Below, in pieces: positions 28,507-37,102 of a stretch of 47,807 nt of DNA. Numbering within the stretch: the stretch's first letter is position 1; each line of letters opens with the position of its first letter. The notes under the pieces are model-generated. The model was not told the origin of the DNA and made no database searches. It worked only from the letters and a program-made list of their open reading frames with translations. Both the position numbers and the translations under genes were made by a program. This stretch comes from CAZNHL01 sp964572965. Its GTDB lineage: Bacteria; Bacteroidota; Bacteroidia; Cytophagales; UBA9547. Location: positions 1 to 47,807 of the forward strand of contig CAZNHL010000029.1 in NCBI GenBank assembly GCA_964572965.1, given 5' to 3'.

Positions 28507-30567
28507 TTAATATTTTATATCTACCTGGTTGCTCATCATAGATGTTCTTCCTCCCGGAATTTCAGCGATAATGGCGTAAGAATAATTTGTATTGGGAGTT
28601 AACCACTTGTCATAAAACTCACGGTTTGCTCCGGGAGTAAATTTGTATGTCTCTACAGGCTGTCCTTTCACGCTACGCATGATCTTAAATGACTCTGCAT
28701 TCATATCAAAATCCCAGGAAAGTTTAACCATTTTATTTTCCCGGCTAACAACCACCTTTAGGTTTTTAACTATAGGGTATGGATTCTTTTCCGGTTGCTG
28801 TATGCGATAGATATCGGACATTTTAGATTTTAAGCCGGCAGAATCTTCAGCAATCAGTGCATACTGGTACCAGACTCCTGTCTTTGTTTGTGTATCCTTA
28901 TATTTTGTTATTTTAAGGCTGTCTCCTTTTAATTTCAGCAAAGGCTGCCAGTCAAAATCAAATTCTGATTTTTTAACCAGATACTGATATTTCAAATCGG
29001 CAGACGGGCCAACAATCCATTCAAGTTCTATCCCATCATAGGTCGTACTATAGGTGCTGAATACTGCATTTGAAGGTGGGTTTTTATCCGGGATCTTCAC
29101 CACAAAATACTTTGATACTGGAGATCCGTTAAAATGCTGGTCAATGGCGGCAACTCCGTAATAAACTTTTTTATAACCGCTTTTTACTTCAATGGTATCA
29201 GTAAGCGTAGTATCCGAAATATGCTCAATTGTGAGCCTGTCAGGTTCTTTGGTATTATAATAAGACCTGAAAACCCTATAACCCAATATATCAGGCTCTG
29301 TTCCTTTTTTCCATGTCAGCTTTACTACACCATTGGTATCACAGACACCTGATACTATTACAGGGGAAGCAGGGGGAATAGAATCTATCAGAAACACACT
29401 TCTAAGTACTGCACAAACTGAATCTCCATAGATACCATGCGCACATACTGTATAATAGTTTGAAGCTGTTTTTTTCTCCCTGGTATCTGTATAGCTCTTC
29501 GTCTCAGGGCTCAACAACTTATTGGTCAGCTTTTTGTATTTACCTTCTCCTGAAGTAGCATGCCATACAGAAAGCCCTTTTACATAAGGACGTTCTTCTG
29601 GATAAATCCCCCATTCCAAAACAATATTTTTATTGTCAGGAGATTTCCCTTCTGTTATCAAAGGAGCCTTCTGCAGAAAATACTTTGCTTCAACGGCAAT
29701 TACAGCTGTTGGCGGACTTTGTTTCTGGAAAGCATTATTAGCTACTACTTTATAATAATATGTTTTCCCCATTTCAGGGAAAGTATCGGTATACATAAAA
29801 CGGTTCTTGTCAAGTATTATCCCGACATCACCGACGTAAGGTCTTTTATTTAGCTTTTCGAAAGCTCCATTTTTAGAGGAAGAACGATAAATATCATAAT
29901 AAAGGTATCCGGAGTTAGCTACGTTTACCCAATACAACTCTACGCCTTTATGGATATTTTTTGATTTAAATCCCGGGATTTTTGTAAGTACTTCCTGTTT
30001 GTTTCTTTGTACCAGGGCCTGTCCTTTGACTCCACCAGGCATACTTACTGATACTGTATAAAAGTAAGTCCGTCCCGGCTGTGCTGTTTTATCTTCGAAA
30101 TAAACAGCCATTGCCTCTGCAGCCCTGTTTCTGAATAAAGAGGTATAAAGAGAATAAATAAAAGTGAGGTCCCTCTGCGTCTGTAACTCAGAAGCTTTAT
30201 TGAAATTCTCAGGCTGCTGTGCATCCAGCTTTGCTCCCATCAAAAGCAATTCAGCATTCCTGAGGTTAGGATCAGTTTCTGCTTCCTGTTTAAGTTTATT
30301 AGCGTCCCAGGCTTTAATAGGTTCAGGTGTCAGGTTTTCTTTTTGTACCACTTTCCACTTTCCTGCCAGCATCTGTACTTCAGTACGCTCAATAGTATAA
30401 CCATACTGATAACCATTGATCCATAGCCTGTATGTAGTAGGAAGCCACTTGATCTGCACACTTCCAGGGTTATTTTGGGTAACGACTTTTAACTCTTCCT
30501 TTTGCTCTTGTGCAAATGCAAAAGTTGTAAACAGTGTGCAGAAAATAATTGTATATAATAATCTCAT
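28507..30567 (-). CDS. 686-aa exported fibronectin type III protein, second gene of the giant operon
   Basis: Signal peptide MRLLYTIIFCTLFTTFAFAQ. After an N-terminal region with a long alpha-helical insert (about residues 85-150), five fibronectin III-like domains follow at about 195-290, 300-390, 395-495, 500-590 and 595-686. They are recognised by strands such as GVELYWVN, YYKVVANN, VVKLTWKKGTEPDILGYRVF and MVKLSWDFDMNAESFKIM. It starts one base after the stop of the 1502-aa gene, so the two are translationally close. There is no T9SS sorting domain; it ends SNQVDIKY. It is probably a periplasmic or surface scaffold or adhesive protein. The order of two beta-rich exported proteins in front of a giant T9SS substrate suggests assembly or presentation roles, which is inference. 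Confidence 0.85.
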   Translation of the reverse strand: MRLLYTIIFCTLFTTFAFAQEQKEELKVVTQNNPGSVQIKWLPTTYRLWINGYQYGYTIERTEVQMLAGKWKVVQKENLTPEPIKAWDANKLKQEAETDPNLRNAELLLMGAKLDAQQPENFNKASELQTQRDLTFIYSLYTSLFRNRAAEAMAVYFEDKTAQPGRTYFYTVSVSMPGGVKGQALVQRNKQEVLTKIPGFKSKNIHKGVELYWVNVANSGYLYYDIYRSSSKNGAFEKLNKRPYVGDVGIILDKNRFMYTDTFPEMGKTYYYKVVANNAFQKQSPPTAVIAVEAKYFLQKAPLITEGKSPDNKNIVLEWGIYPEERPYVKGLSVWHATSGEGKYKKLTNKLLSPETKSYTDTREKKTASNYYTVCAHGIYGDSVCAVLRSVFLIDSIPPASPVIVSGVCDTNGVVKLTWKKGTEPDILGYRVFRSYYNTKEPDRLTIEHISDTTLTDTIEVKSGYKKVYYGVAAIDQHFNGSPVSKYFVVKIPDKNPPSNAVFSTYSTTYDGIELEWIVGPSADLKYQYLVKKSEFDFDWQPLLKLKGDSLKITKYKDTQTKTGVWYQYALIAEDSAGLKSKMSDIYRIQQPEKNPYPIVKNLKVVVSRENKMVKLSWDFDMNAESFKIMRSVKGQPVETYKFTPGANREFYDKWLTPNTNYSYAIIAEIPGGRTSMMSNQVDIKY

Positions 30568-30568
30568 T

Positions 30569-33500
30569 TTAGAACTCTAATTCTTGTGGCAAATCAAACG
30601 ACATCAGTACTTCAGACGTTTTTATACTACGCCCCGGCAAATAATAACCCAGTTTATAATTGTATTTGTCAACCGGGATCTTGATTCCTGTCAAGTCAGC
30701 ACTACTGCCTTCACATTTAGCGTTGGTTGCTTCAACAATACAGGAAATCTGCTGCTGATTATTATTGCGGTTTTGTGTATAAATCTCACTAAACACTTCA
30801 TATCTCACTACTACAGCATCAGAATAATAGCTATAGGCTACACTGTCAGGAATTGCCCCTTGCAGTTTCAATCCATTAGAAAGCGAAGGATTTAAGCTTG
30901 CTCCCAGTGTTCTTACCAGTTTGCCTGTTGTATTTATTCCGGCCATAGAGTAACCCTGAGTTTCGGCTGTAGACAGCCCTTCTGATAATTTTGCAGTTAT
31001 GTCCTTTGCATTTCCTGATAAAGTCTGGACTACTGTATAACCCATCATTTCAACTTTTGACTGGTTGAAATAAGCCATTTTCTGAGCAAAACTACTGAAG
31101 CGGCTGGTTGTAAATTTATACTCCAGAATAGTACTGTCTTCTGCCGGCGCATCATTGTATCCTAATGTATATTTTTCTTTGTCCTTATCGTCCTGTTTCT
31201 GTCTGACAAGCGGCGCCTTTACCAGACAAAGGGTATATACTTTTGAGTTCACCAGTTTATCATTAGGAATAGTATAAGTAAATTGTTCTACACCTACTCT
31301 ATTATCAATTTTGACATCAGTTGCTCTTGCGACTTCTGTGCCTCCGTCTTTGAACACAACATTATAGGCATAGTCAGAAGCAATCATCATTGGCTTTATT
31401 GGCAGTGTACCAAGTCTGATATAACCTGTTGCATATTCCATACGGTAGTAATTCTTCATCTCCGGCAAAGGATAGGCATAATACACATTGGCTACATCAA
31501 TTTTAACAGGTTCAAACACTGTATTGAAGTAAGCTGTTTTTATTTCCTTCTTACCTGATGCTACCCAATTATTACCTTTTTTGGTTTTAAGTATAACAGT
31601 TACACTCACATCAATTCTTGCTCCTCCCGGCAATACTGTTTTTGGGGTAAGCAGCAATTCGGTATTACCCTCATTCCATTTATAGGTTACCGGAATCGGA
31701 TTCCCATTGTGAGTAACTAAAACATCTTTCTGAGCGCTGGTAATGTCAACAGTTCCTTTATAAAGTAATTTTCCGCCCTTCTCATTTGTTTCATCAGCCA
31801 TTTCGAAAGTGAAAGTTTCTATAGACTTGGCAAAACTTACTTTAACAGATTCCGTCACCTTTACTTCAGTACTTTCAGTCACCGGTGTAATCATAGAGAT
31901 GAACACAATATCTTTGTCTTCATCAGGGTTTGCACATTGTTTACCCCAGGTTACATTATAATTGGCACGTCCGGAGAACAAGCCCAGTAACGAGAACTGA
32001 AACCCGACAGCTCCTTTCAGGTAACTTGGTTTGGGCAGCTGAGCAAAAACATAGGCGTAAAAACTTGCTTCCAAAACGGTTTCGTGACCACTATAACTCA
32101 CTTTCAGCGGCCCTATACCAATAGAGCAATCATATTCATAGCCAAGGTTAACTCCTCCGCAGATAAATGCCTGTCCTGTTGCATACCAGTTGTTAATCCC
32201 CCTTACATTATCCTGACTTCCACAATAAACAGGTTTGTTAGATTTCGAGATCAAGACATCAAAACCTGCTTCTAAAAAGAATTTAGCAAAAACGGCTCCG
32301 CTACAACCCAAAACTTCTCCGCCAACCCTGAAATCGCTATTCAGTCTTACGCGCATACCAAACGATAAACCTGCACCGGTTTGAAGTGCCGCTGCACTTA
32401 CCGGTGGCGGATTAGGAATCATAGACGGCATAGGAGCAATAGGCGGATCGGGTAATGTACTACCTGCACATAAGTAAGAACTACACTGGAAGAGCCCCAG
32501 CACATCTATCCCCATCTGGTCAACAGGCATCCCTAAGTATACATACTGGGAGCTCGGAGAAAAATAAACTGCCACATGGCCTGCTTTATCACCGGCTCCG
32601 ATACCTTTTACTACCCCTGCAATATTTACATATAAGTCAAAATCTCCCGTAAATGTTGAATTAGGCACATCATACTGGACAAACCAGGTAACTCTCAGAG
32701 AGCCTTTGTTCGCTTCTGTTGCAACAGGAGTTGTTTGTTTAATAGAATCTTTACTGGCTGTCAGGCTTACTTTTGGCTGCATAGAAGCCATTAGTGCATT
32801 TGCTCCCGGTACGGCAATAGGAGGCGTTAAAATAGTTACACCACCATAAAAGGCAACCATGTTCAAGCCGCCATTATTATTAAATTCAAGGCCAAAAGTG
32901 ATATTACCATTATAGACTGCATCGGTAGGTACTGACTGTATGCCAATACCAGCCATTAGCCCTAAGAATATTGTGCTGTCCGGCACATATGTTTTTCCTG
33001 AAGCTGTCTGGCACTTAATAGTAGTAGGGAGTGCTACACCATTTTTCACCAACTTCATATTGTGGTATAAACCACCATTGAAACCGTTAATACCGATCAT
33101 AGGTGTTACAATAATTGGTGCCGGAAGGATAACGGCTGCATCGACAAACCAATACCTGTATTCCTTTTTAGTTTCTGCAACATCGGCATCTGTTAAAGGA
33201 ATGTCCGGATTGATATTAACCTGACCTTTCCTTCCAAAAATAGCTCCTGCCTTTACTTGTATTTTCTTAATAACTTTTAAGTCCAGGTATCCGCAAACAC
33301 CGGTACCATATACCTGGTCTTTATCAAAAGTGGACAAACTACCATAAAGCTCGAAGGCTCCGTTTTTAACTTCAACGATAATCTCGTCAAGATTAAAGTT
33401 ATCATACTCCCATTTCTGAGAAGTGACATTTCTTTTTGCCCATACGGTAAAACTCGCCGATCCCCCAAAACCGGAGCTGCCCTCACTATCATCACCTCCT

Positions 33501-35077
33501 GATTTTTGAAGCTTAACATTCAGGGTCATCCCGATTCCTATGCGTTGCCCGCCAGACTCTTTCTTAAATGCAATTTTTGAAACAGAAACAGGGAAGTTTG
33601 ACATGGCAGAGCCCATGCCTGACATCTGAGCAAATCCTCCGGGTTCTATATCCAGGTAAGGTTCTCTTGTAGTAAGAGAAAGCCCCTGAAACTGAAGGCC
33701 AAAATTGGCAAAAGAGCTTCCCCCGCCTCCCGGCTTATCTCCGGCATCTTTATCTTTTGAGGGGCTAAGGGTAATACTTCCGTCCAATACTACACCCGGA
33801 TAAAATTGCTTATTTTTATACTCAAACTTAAAAGTAGTCTTAGTCAAGGAAAGGCGGGCTACTCCGAAAGCATTGGCATTCAGGTTTCTCTCCAGAGAAA
33901 TTCTGCCGGCATAATCAAGATCTGCACTTGCAGGAGCCTTTGTTACGGACAAATAAAAGCCAACTTTCGATTCTTCTTTACAAATTGGCAAGGTAATCCG
34001 GCCTCCTATCTCCCCTTTGGACAAAGTACTTGCCAGCAAGTCTACTCTTATCGAGTCAATAGCATACGACCATCCTTTTAATTTTCCATCCAATAAAGGA
34101 CTCATTCCTTTACCTCCTGCCTTCGTTTTGGCAGTAACACCATTCTGGTCAATAATAACATGTTCAGATACTATAACAACCGAATCCCTGCCTGATTCGG
34201 CTGTAAAAGATTTGGGAATCTGAATTACAACCTTGGGCATGTGAATACCCTGCCATTCAAGCCCGGGTTCTTTACCTGTTTTATCCTTAATTGAGCTGGT
34301 ATACCAAACAGGGAGGCTTCCCACATTTTCTACATCACTTTTGTCAAGACTAAACTCGTTTATGGTACATTTAAAGCCGGGCAACGTTTTAAACTCAAAG
34401 GTCGGAATACCTTTCAAACTCAATGTAAAATTTGAAAGCTTATCAATAGAAGTAGTAAAATCTATAGAAACAGGCTCATTCTTATCAGTGTCTTTTACCA
34501 GCAAAGTCGGATCAAAATTAACTGTCCCTCCTAATGCCAGCCTTTTAAACCCTTTACATGTAAAAGTTACCTGACAGCTTTTATCAACACCACCTTTTTC
34601 AAGGCCCAGAAAATCGATGGAGTAAGCTTTTCCAATTGTAGCAGTAGCCGTTTTAAGCAGGTATAAAGTAGCATCGCCGGCAATACCTCCTGATCTGTTA
34701 AAAGGAATCTTATCTGCAATAAAATATAATGACTCACTTCCCGAAACAGGGATTTTCATAAAAATTTCAGCAACCATCCCATCAGGGGTAAGCTTAACAC
34801 TATTGAGCACCAGTGCATAACTGTGATCGCCACTTTCGGGTAAGATACCGATAGGGAAAGTAAACTCTTTCCCGTCTATAAGAGCCTTATACAAATTGTT
34901 ACTTTCCACATAATTCACAGCTGCTTCAATCTTCGCAATTTGCTGTGAGGTCTGACTAACTAAAGTCTGAGCTGAACTTAACCCTTTATCAATTGTTCCA
35001 AGCGTCTTCAACTGAGAATAAGAGTTAAAGCACTGCAAAACAATAAGTAATGATAAAAAAACCTTAAAAAAACGCAT
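30569..35077 (-). CDS. 1502-aa exported beta-rich orphan, first gene of the giant operon
   Basis: Signal peptide MRFFKVFLSLLIVLQCFNSY then SQ. A short predicted helix follows (GLSSAQTLVSQTSQQIAKIE, about 29-50), and the rest is almost entirely beta: repeated strands of the LDGKLKGWSYAIDSIRVDLL type to about residue 700. A proline-rich linker (PDPPIAPMPSMIPNPPPV, about 875-895) is followed by glycine-rich amphipathic strands (GGVNLGYEYDCSIGIGPLKV) resembling barrel or large jelly-roll sheets, and a SbsA-type Ig-like domain sits near 1075-1170 (VKVSFAKSIETFTFEM). It ends LPQELEF. No family that I can name fits the whole length, and there is no T9SS sorting domain. It is the promoter-proximal gene of the operon, so it would be made first. 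I could not tell outer-membrane insertion from a soluble surface protein by eye. Confidence 0.85.
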   Translation of the reverse strand: MRFFKVFLSLLIVLQCFNSYSQLKTLGTIDKGLSSAQTLVSQTSQQIAKIEAAVNYVESNNLYKALIDGKEFTFPIGILPESGDHSYALVLNSVKLTPDGMVAEIFMKIPVSGSESLYFIADKIPFNRSGGIAGDATLYLLKTATATIGKAYSIDFLGLEKGGVDKSCQVTFTCKGFKRLALGGTVNFDPTLLVKDTDKNEPVSIDFTTSIDKLSNFTLSLKGIPTFEFKTLPGFKCTINEFSLDKSDVENVGSLPVWYTSSIKDKTGKEPGLEWQGIHMPKVVIQIPKSFTAESGRDSVVIVSEHVIIDQNGVTAKTKAGGKGMSPLLDGKLKGWSYAIDSIRVDLLASTLSKGEIGGRITLPICKEESKVGFYLSVTKAPASADLDYAGRISLERNLNANAFGVARLSLTKTTFKFEYKNKQFYPGVVLDGSITLSPSKDKDAGDKPGGGGSSFANFGLQFQGLSLTTREPYLDIEPGGFAQMSGMGSAMSNFPVSVSKIAFKKESGGQRIGIGMTLNVKLQKSGGDDSEGSSGFGGSASFTVWAKRNVTSQKWEYDNFNLDEIIVEVKNGAFELYGSLSTFDKDQVYGTGVCGYLDLKVIKKIQVKAGAIFGRKGQVNINPDIPLTDADVAETKKEYRYWFVDAAVILPAPIIVTPMIGINGFNGGLYHNMKLVKNGVALPTTIKCQTASGKTYVPDSTIFLGLMAGIGIQSVPTDAVYNGNITFGLEFNNNGGLNMVAFYGGVTILTPPIAVPGANALMASMQPKVSLTASKDSIKQTTPVATEANKGSLRVTWFVQYDVPNSTFTGDFDLYVNIAGVVKGIGAGDKAGHVAVYFSPSSQYVYLGMPVDQMGIDVLGLFQCSSYLCAGSTLPDPPIAPMPSMIPNPPPVSAAALQTGAGLSFGMRVRLNSDFRVGGEVLGCSGAVFAKFFLEAGFDVLISKSNKPVYCGSQDNVRGINNWYATGQAFICGGVNLGYEYDCSIGIGPLKVSYSGHETVLEASFYAYVFAQLPKPSYLKGAVGFQFSLLGLFSGRANYNVTWGKQCANPDEDKDIVFISMITPVTESTEVKVTESVKVSFAKSIETFTFEMADETNEKGGKLLYKGTVDITSAQKDVLVTHNGNPIPVTYKWNEGNTELLLTPKTVLPGGARIDVSVTVILKTKKGNNWVASGKKEIKTAYFNTVFEPVKIDVANVYYAYPLPEMKNYYRMEYATGYIRLGTLPIKPMMIASDYAYNVVFKDGGTEVARATDVKIDNRVGVEQFTYTIPNDKLVNSKVYTLCLVKAPLVRQKQDDKDKEKYTLGYNDAPAEDSTILEYKFTTSRFSSFAQKMAYFNQSKVEMMGYTVVQTLSGNAKDITAKLSEGLSTAETQGYSMAGINTTGKLVRTLGASLNPSLSNGLKLQGAIPDSVAYSYYSDAVVVRYEVFSEIYTQNRNNNQQQISCIVEATNAKCEGSSADLTGIKIPVDKYNYKLGYYLPGRSIKTSEVLMSFDLPQELEF

Positions 35078-35447
35078 TTTATAATTTATAATATTCCTAA
35101 GCCTTTCTAAAAACTTCTATGTGCAACAGCTGGACTCTATTAAACCCTATTTAACAGAAAAGTTTCCGCATAGCACAAAAACAGCTTGCAATATAAAGGA
35201 AAAAACACAAAAATCTATATAAAACAGACTAAGGGCATGTGAGTTATAACTCATTTTAACCGAAAAGCCTTTTTCATAGAAAACCAGCTTTACTATAACT
35301 CTTCATATAACCAGATCAGCCCATTTTGTTCCTACTACAACCGATACCTTATAATGTAACCCACTTTTTTAAAAAAAACTAATATTGTCCAATTCTCTAA
35401 AAAACCTATTAAAATACTTAAAAATGACTATCGGTTTCGACGTATCT

Positions 35448-35515
35448 TTTATGTTTTTTCTCCCGCAGAAAGCGTAGAATCTCGCAGATTGGGCTTAAAA
35501 ACATATGATTATCTG
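35448..35515 (+). repeat. CGCAGATT-type dispersed repeat, copy A
   Basis: About 68 bp beginning ATGTTTTTTCTCCCGC and containing CTCGCAGATTGGGC then TAAAAACATATG. It aligns over its length with a second copy 154 bp downstream at roughly 70 percent identity by eye. Confidence 0.7.
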
Positions 35516-35601
35516 CACTACGTCACAGATGAGGTTAGCGGGAAAAGCTGAAATTCCGGGTTAAAACAAACCTGATAAGGAAAGGTAAAACGAATACTAA
35601 T

Positions 35602-35670
35602 TAGCATGTTTTTCTCCCGCCGAGAATGCAGAATTGCGCAGATTAGGCGTAAAAATATATGGGTTTATGT
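35602..35670 (+). repeat. CGCAGATT-type dispersed repeat, copy B
   Basis: About 69 bp with CATGTTTTTCTCCCGC, GCGCAGATTAGGCG and TAAAAATATATGG in the same order and spacing as copy A at 35448-35515. Similar CGCAGATT elements are scattered in intergenic DNA of several Bacteroidota, from memory. Confidence 0.7.
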
Positions 35671-35743
35671 AAATCCTCTGGTTTTCATAAACAAGGGAGA
35701 TATTGATAATACCCGGCAATCTATTATCAAGCAATCCTCCCAA

Positions 35744-35766
35744 GGCCGTGCCTCCTGACCGACCTC
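35744..35766 (+). repeat. GC-rich border element E1
   Basis: GGCCGTGCCTCCTGACCGAC, a copy of the element whose core is GTGGTCGTGTCTCCTGACC. It lies about 20 bp beyond the stop codon of the GH17-like gene. Confidence 0.65.
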
Positions 35767-35784
35767 AGTAACAGAAACCTTTAT

Positions 35785-36972
35785 TTACTCAAGTATAATT
35801 TTTCTAACGACTTGTATGTCTCCTTGTTGAAGTACCAAAGTATAAATCCCTTTCTGTACAGTCCTCACATCAAGCAGCAATTGATTGTTTTCACCCTGTG
35901 AAATTATTGCAGGAACCGAAACTCCCAATACAGAATACAGCTGTACTTTATCAATCGAAATACAGGCCTGGCACTGAATGGTAATAAACCCGCCAAAGCC
36001 GGGTACAGGATAAACTATCAACTTATCGTCCAGGGTTTCCGGCCTTTCAACAGAAGTCACAATCTGGTCGCATTTGATTATGCCCTGTGCATTATATAAG
36101 CCAAAATGCTTTTCACACTCAGACCACCCGTCAGGGAAATCCTGCAATTCAAAATAGTAAAGTTTTACCCCTTCTTTGCTGTAATCAAATGCACTTTGGG
36201 CAAAGGTACAATGGTTAGCAGCAGTGGCCTTTATACTGCACTGGTCAGGCCAGCCTGTCTCTATAACACGAAGAGGTAAGGTAGCTTTTCCCGCAGGGGC
36301 TAATTTTGCCAGATTTACCAGCACTTCATTGATGTCACTTGTAAGTGTTTGCAGACTTGCGTCCTGTGTCCCATAATAATAAGGATATACTGTTACAGCC
36401 CAGGCAACTTTTCTCCCTGTTGACTGCAGGTCATACAGAGTATTTACGATACGGGTCAGGTCTGCGCAGCCGGGAGTCCCCAATTGACCAGCTATTACAA
36501 TTTCAACAGATTTATCTGTCACAAGCTGATCAACCTGCCTGATTCTTTGCTCGAACTCCTGCCCATAACCCGTAAGCCAGTCCTGGCAAGGGTTTAACTC
36601 ACTCGGATTCATCAAACCGGGCTGGAGTTTAGGATAGATCTGTAAGCGCCTGATAAAAGGGTTCTGATTGATTGAGTCAGCAATTTTTGACATATCAACC
36701 GGCGTAGTGGTGTAAGTGTAATTGATCGGTATTGCTACCATTACATCGAGTTGGGAGCCATACTTTTTAAAAACATTCCAGGCCGATTGTATAGATAAAA
36801 TCGCGATGTCACGAGAACGGAAAGTATTGACCCCTCTGGCAATTGCATCTTCAATAACAGCATCGCTGGTTGCCTCATCCCAGATAAAAAAACCGGTCTT
36901 GTCTGTTACCTGCGCATATGTACTGTGCAAAATACAGGCAAATAACACTACATATAGTAAAACGTTCTTCAT
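35785..36972 (-). CDS. Secreted GH17-like glycoside hydrolase with T9SS tail
   Basis: The ATG at 36972 starts a clean signal peptide (MKNVLLYVVLFACILHSTYA); an in-frame ATG at 37035 would add 21 polar residues encoded by the border element and is rejected. The catalytic-domain signature VIETGWPDQC (Glu 238 as nucleophile candidate), VYPYYYGTQD and YYFELQDFPDGWSECEKHFG match the C-terminal half of GH17 beta-1,3-glucanase-like barrels. The usual GNE acid/base motif is not evident: the matching strand reads VEIVIAGQLGTPGC. It may therefore be inactive, rearranged or a carbohydrate-binding relative. From about residue 315 (IVYPVPGFGG) to the end is a T9SS type A sorting domain with YPVP in place of YPNP. 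It is expected to be secreted or surface-bound. The gene is bracketed by border elements on both sides. Confidence 0.8.
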   Translation of the reverse strand: MKNVLLYVVLFACILHSTYAQVTDKTGFFIWDEATSDAVIEDAIARGVNTFRSRDIAILSIQSAWNVFKKYGSQLDVMVAIPINYTYTTTPVDMSKIADSINQNPFIRRLQIYPKLQPGLMNPSELNPCQDWLTGYGQEFEQRIRQVDQLVTDKSVEIVIAGQLGTPGCADLTRIVNTLYDLQSTGRKVAWAVTVYPYYYGTQDASLQTLTSDINEVLVNLAKLAPAGKATLPLRVIETGWPDQCSIKATAANHCTFAQSAFDYSKEGVKLYYFELQDFPDGWSECEKHFGLYNAQGIIKCDQIVTSVERPETLDDKLIVYPVPGFGGFITIQCQACISIDKVQLYSVLGVSVPAIISQGENNQLLLDVRTVQKGIYTLVLQQGDIQVVRKIILE

Positions 36973-37000
36973 TATATATTTAAATAAGCTTCTATAAGTG

Positions 37001-37049
37001 CCACCGTGGCCGTGTTTACAACTGAGTGAAATCAAGTTCCTGACCGACT
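37001..37049 (+). repeat. GC-rich border element E2, interrupted copy
   Basis: The left half CCACCGTGGCCGTGTTT (37001-37017) and right half TTCCTGACCGACT (37037-37049) are separated by 19 unrelated bases. It lies just upstream of the GH17-like gene start and is head-to-head with E3. Confidence 0.6.
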
Positions 37050-37078
37050 ATAGATAAGAGCATCCGATCGGTCAGGAA
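37037..37078. repeat. 11-bp perfect inverted repeat formed by E2 and E3
   Basis: TTCCTGACCGA (37037-37047) and TCGGTCAGGAA (37068-37078) with a 20-nt loop. Located 25 bp after the stop of the 232-aa gene (minus strand). It could act as a terminator for that gene but has no clean T-run. Confidence 0.6.
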
Positions 37079-37092
37079 ACACGACCAGGGCC
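37065..37092 (-). repeat. GC-rich border element E3
   Basis: Minus-strand reading GGCCCTGGTCGTGTTTCCTG then ACCGATCG. It lies 11 bp from the stop codon of the 232-aa gene. Confidence 0.65.
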
Positions 37093-37102
37093 AGTACCTG
37101 GA

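Larger units (their letters stand above)
35078..35784. other. Intergenic region upstream of the giant operon
   Basis: 707 bp between the start of the giant operon and the end of the GH17-like gene. It should contain the operon promoter (minus strand). The best candidate minus-7 box on that strand is a 7/8 match to TAnnTTTG at 35208-35215, without a good minus-33 partner. It also holds two diverged copies of a CGCAGATT-type repeat and one copy of the GC-rich border element. No ORF is convincing. Confidence 0.5.
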
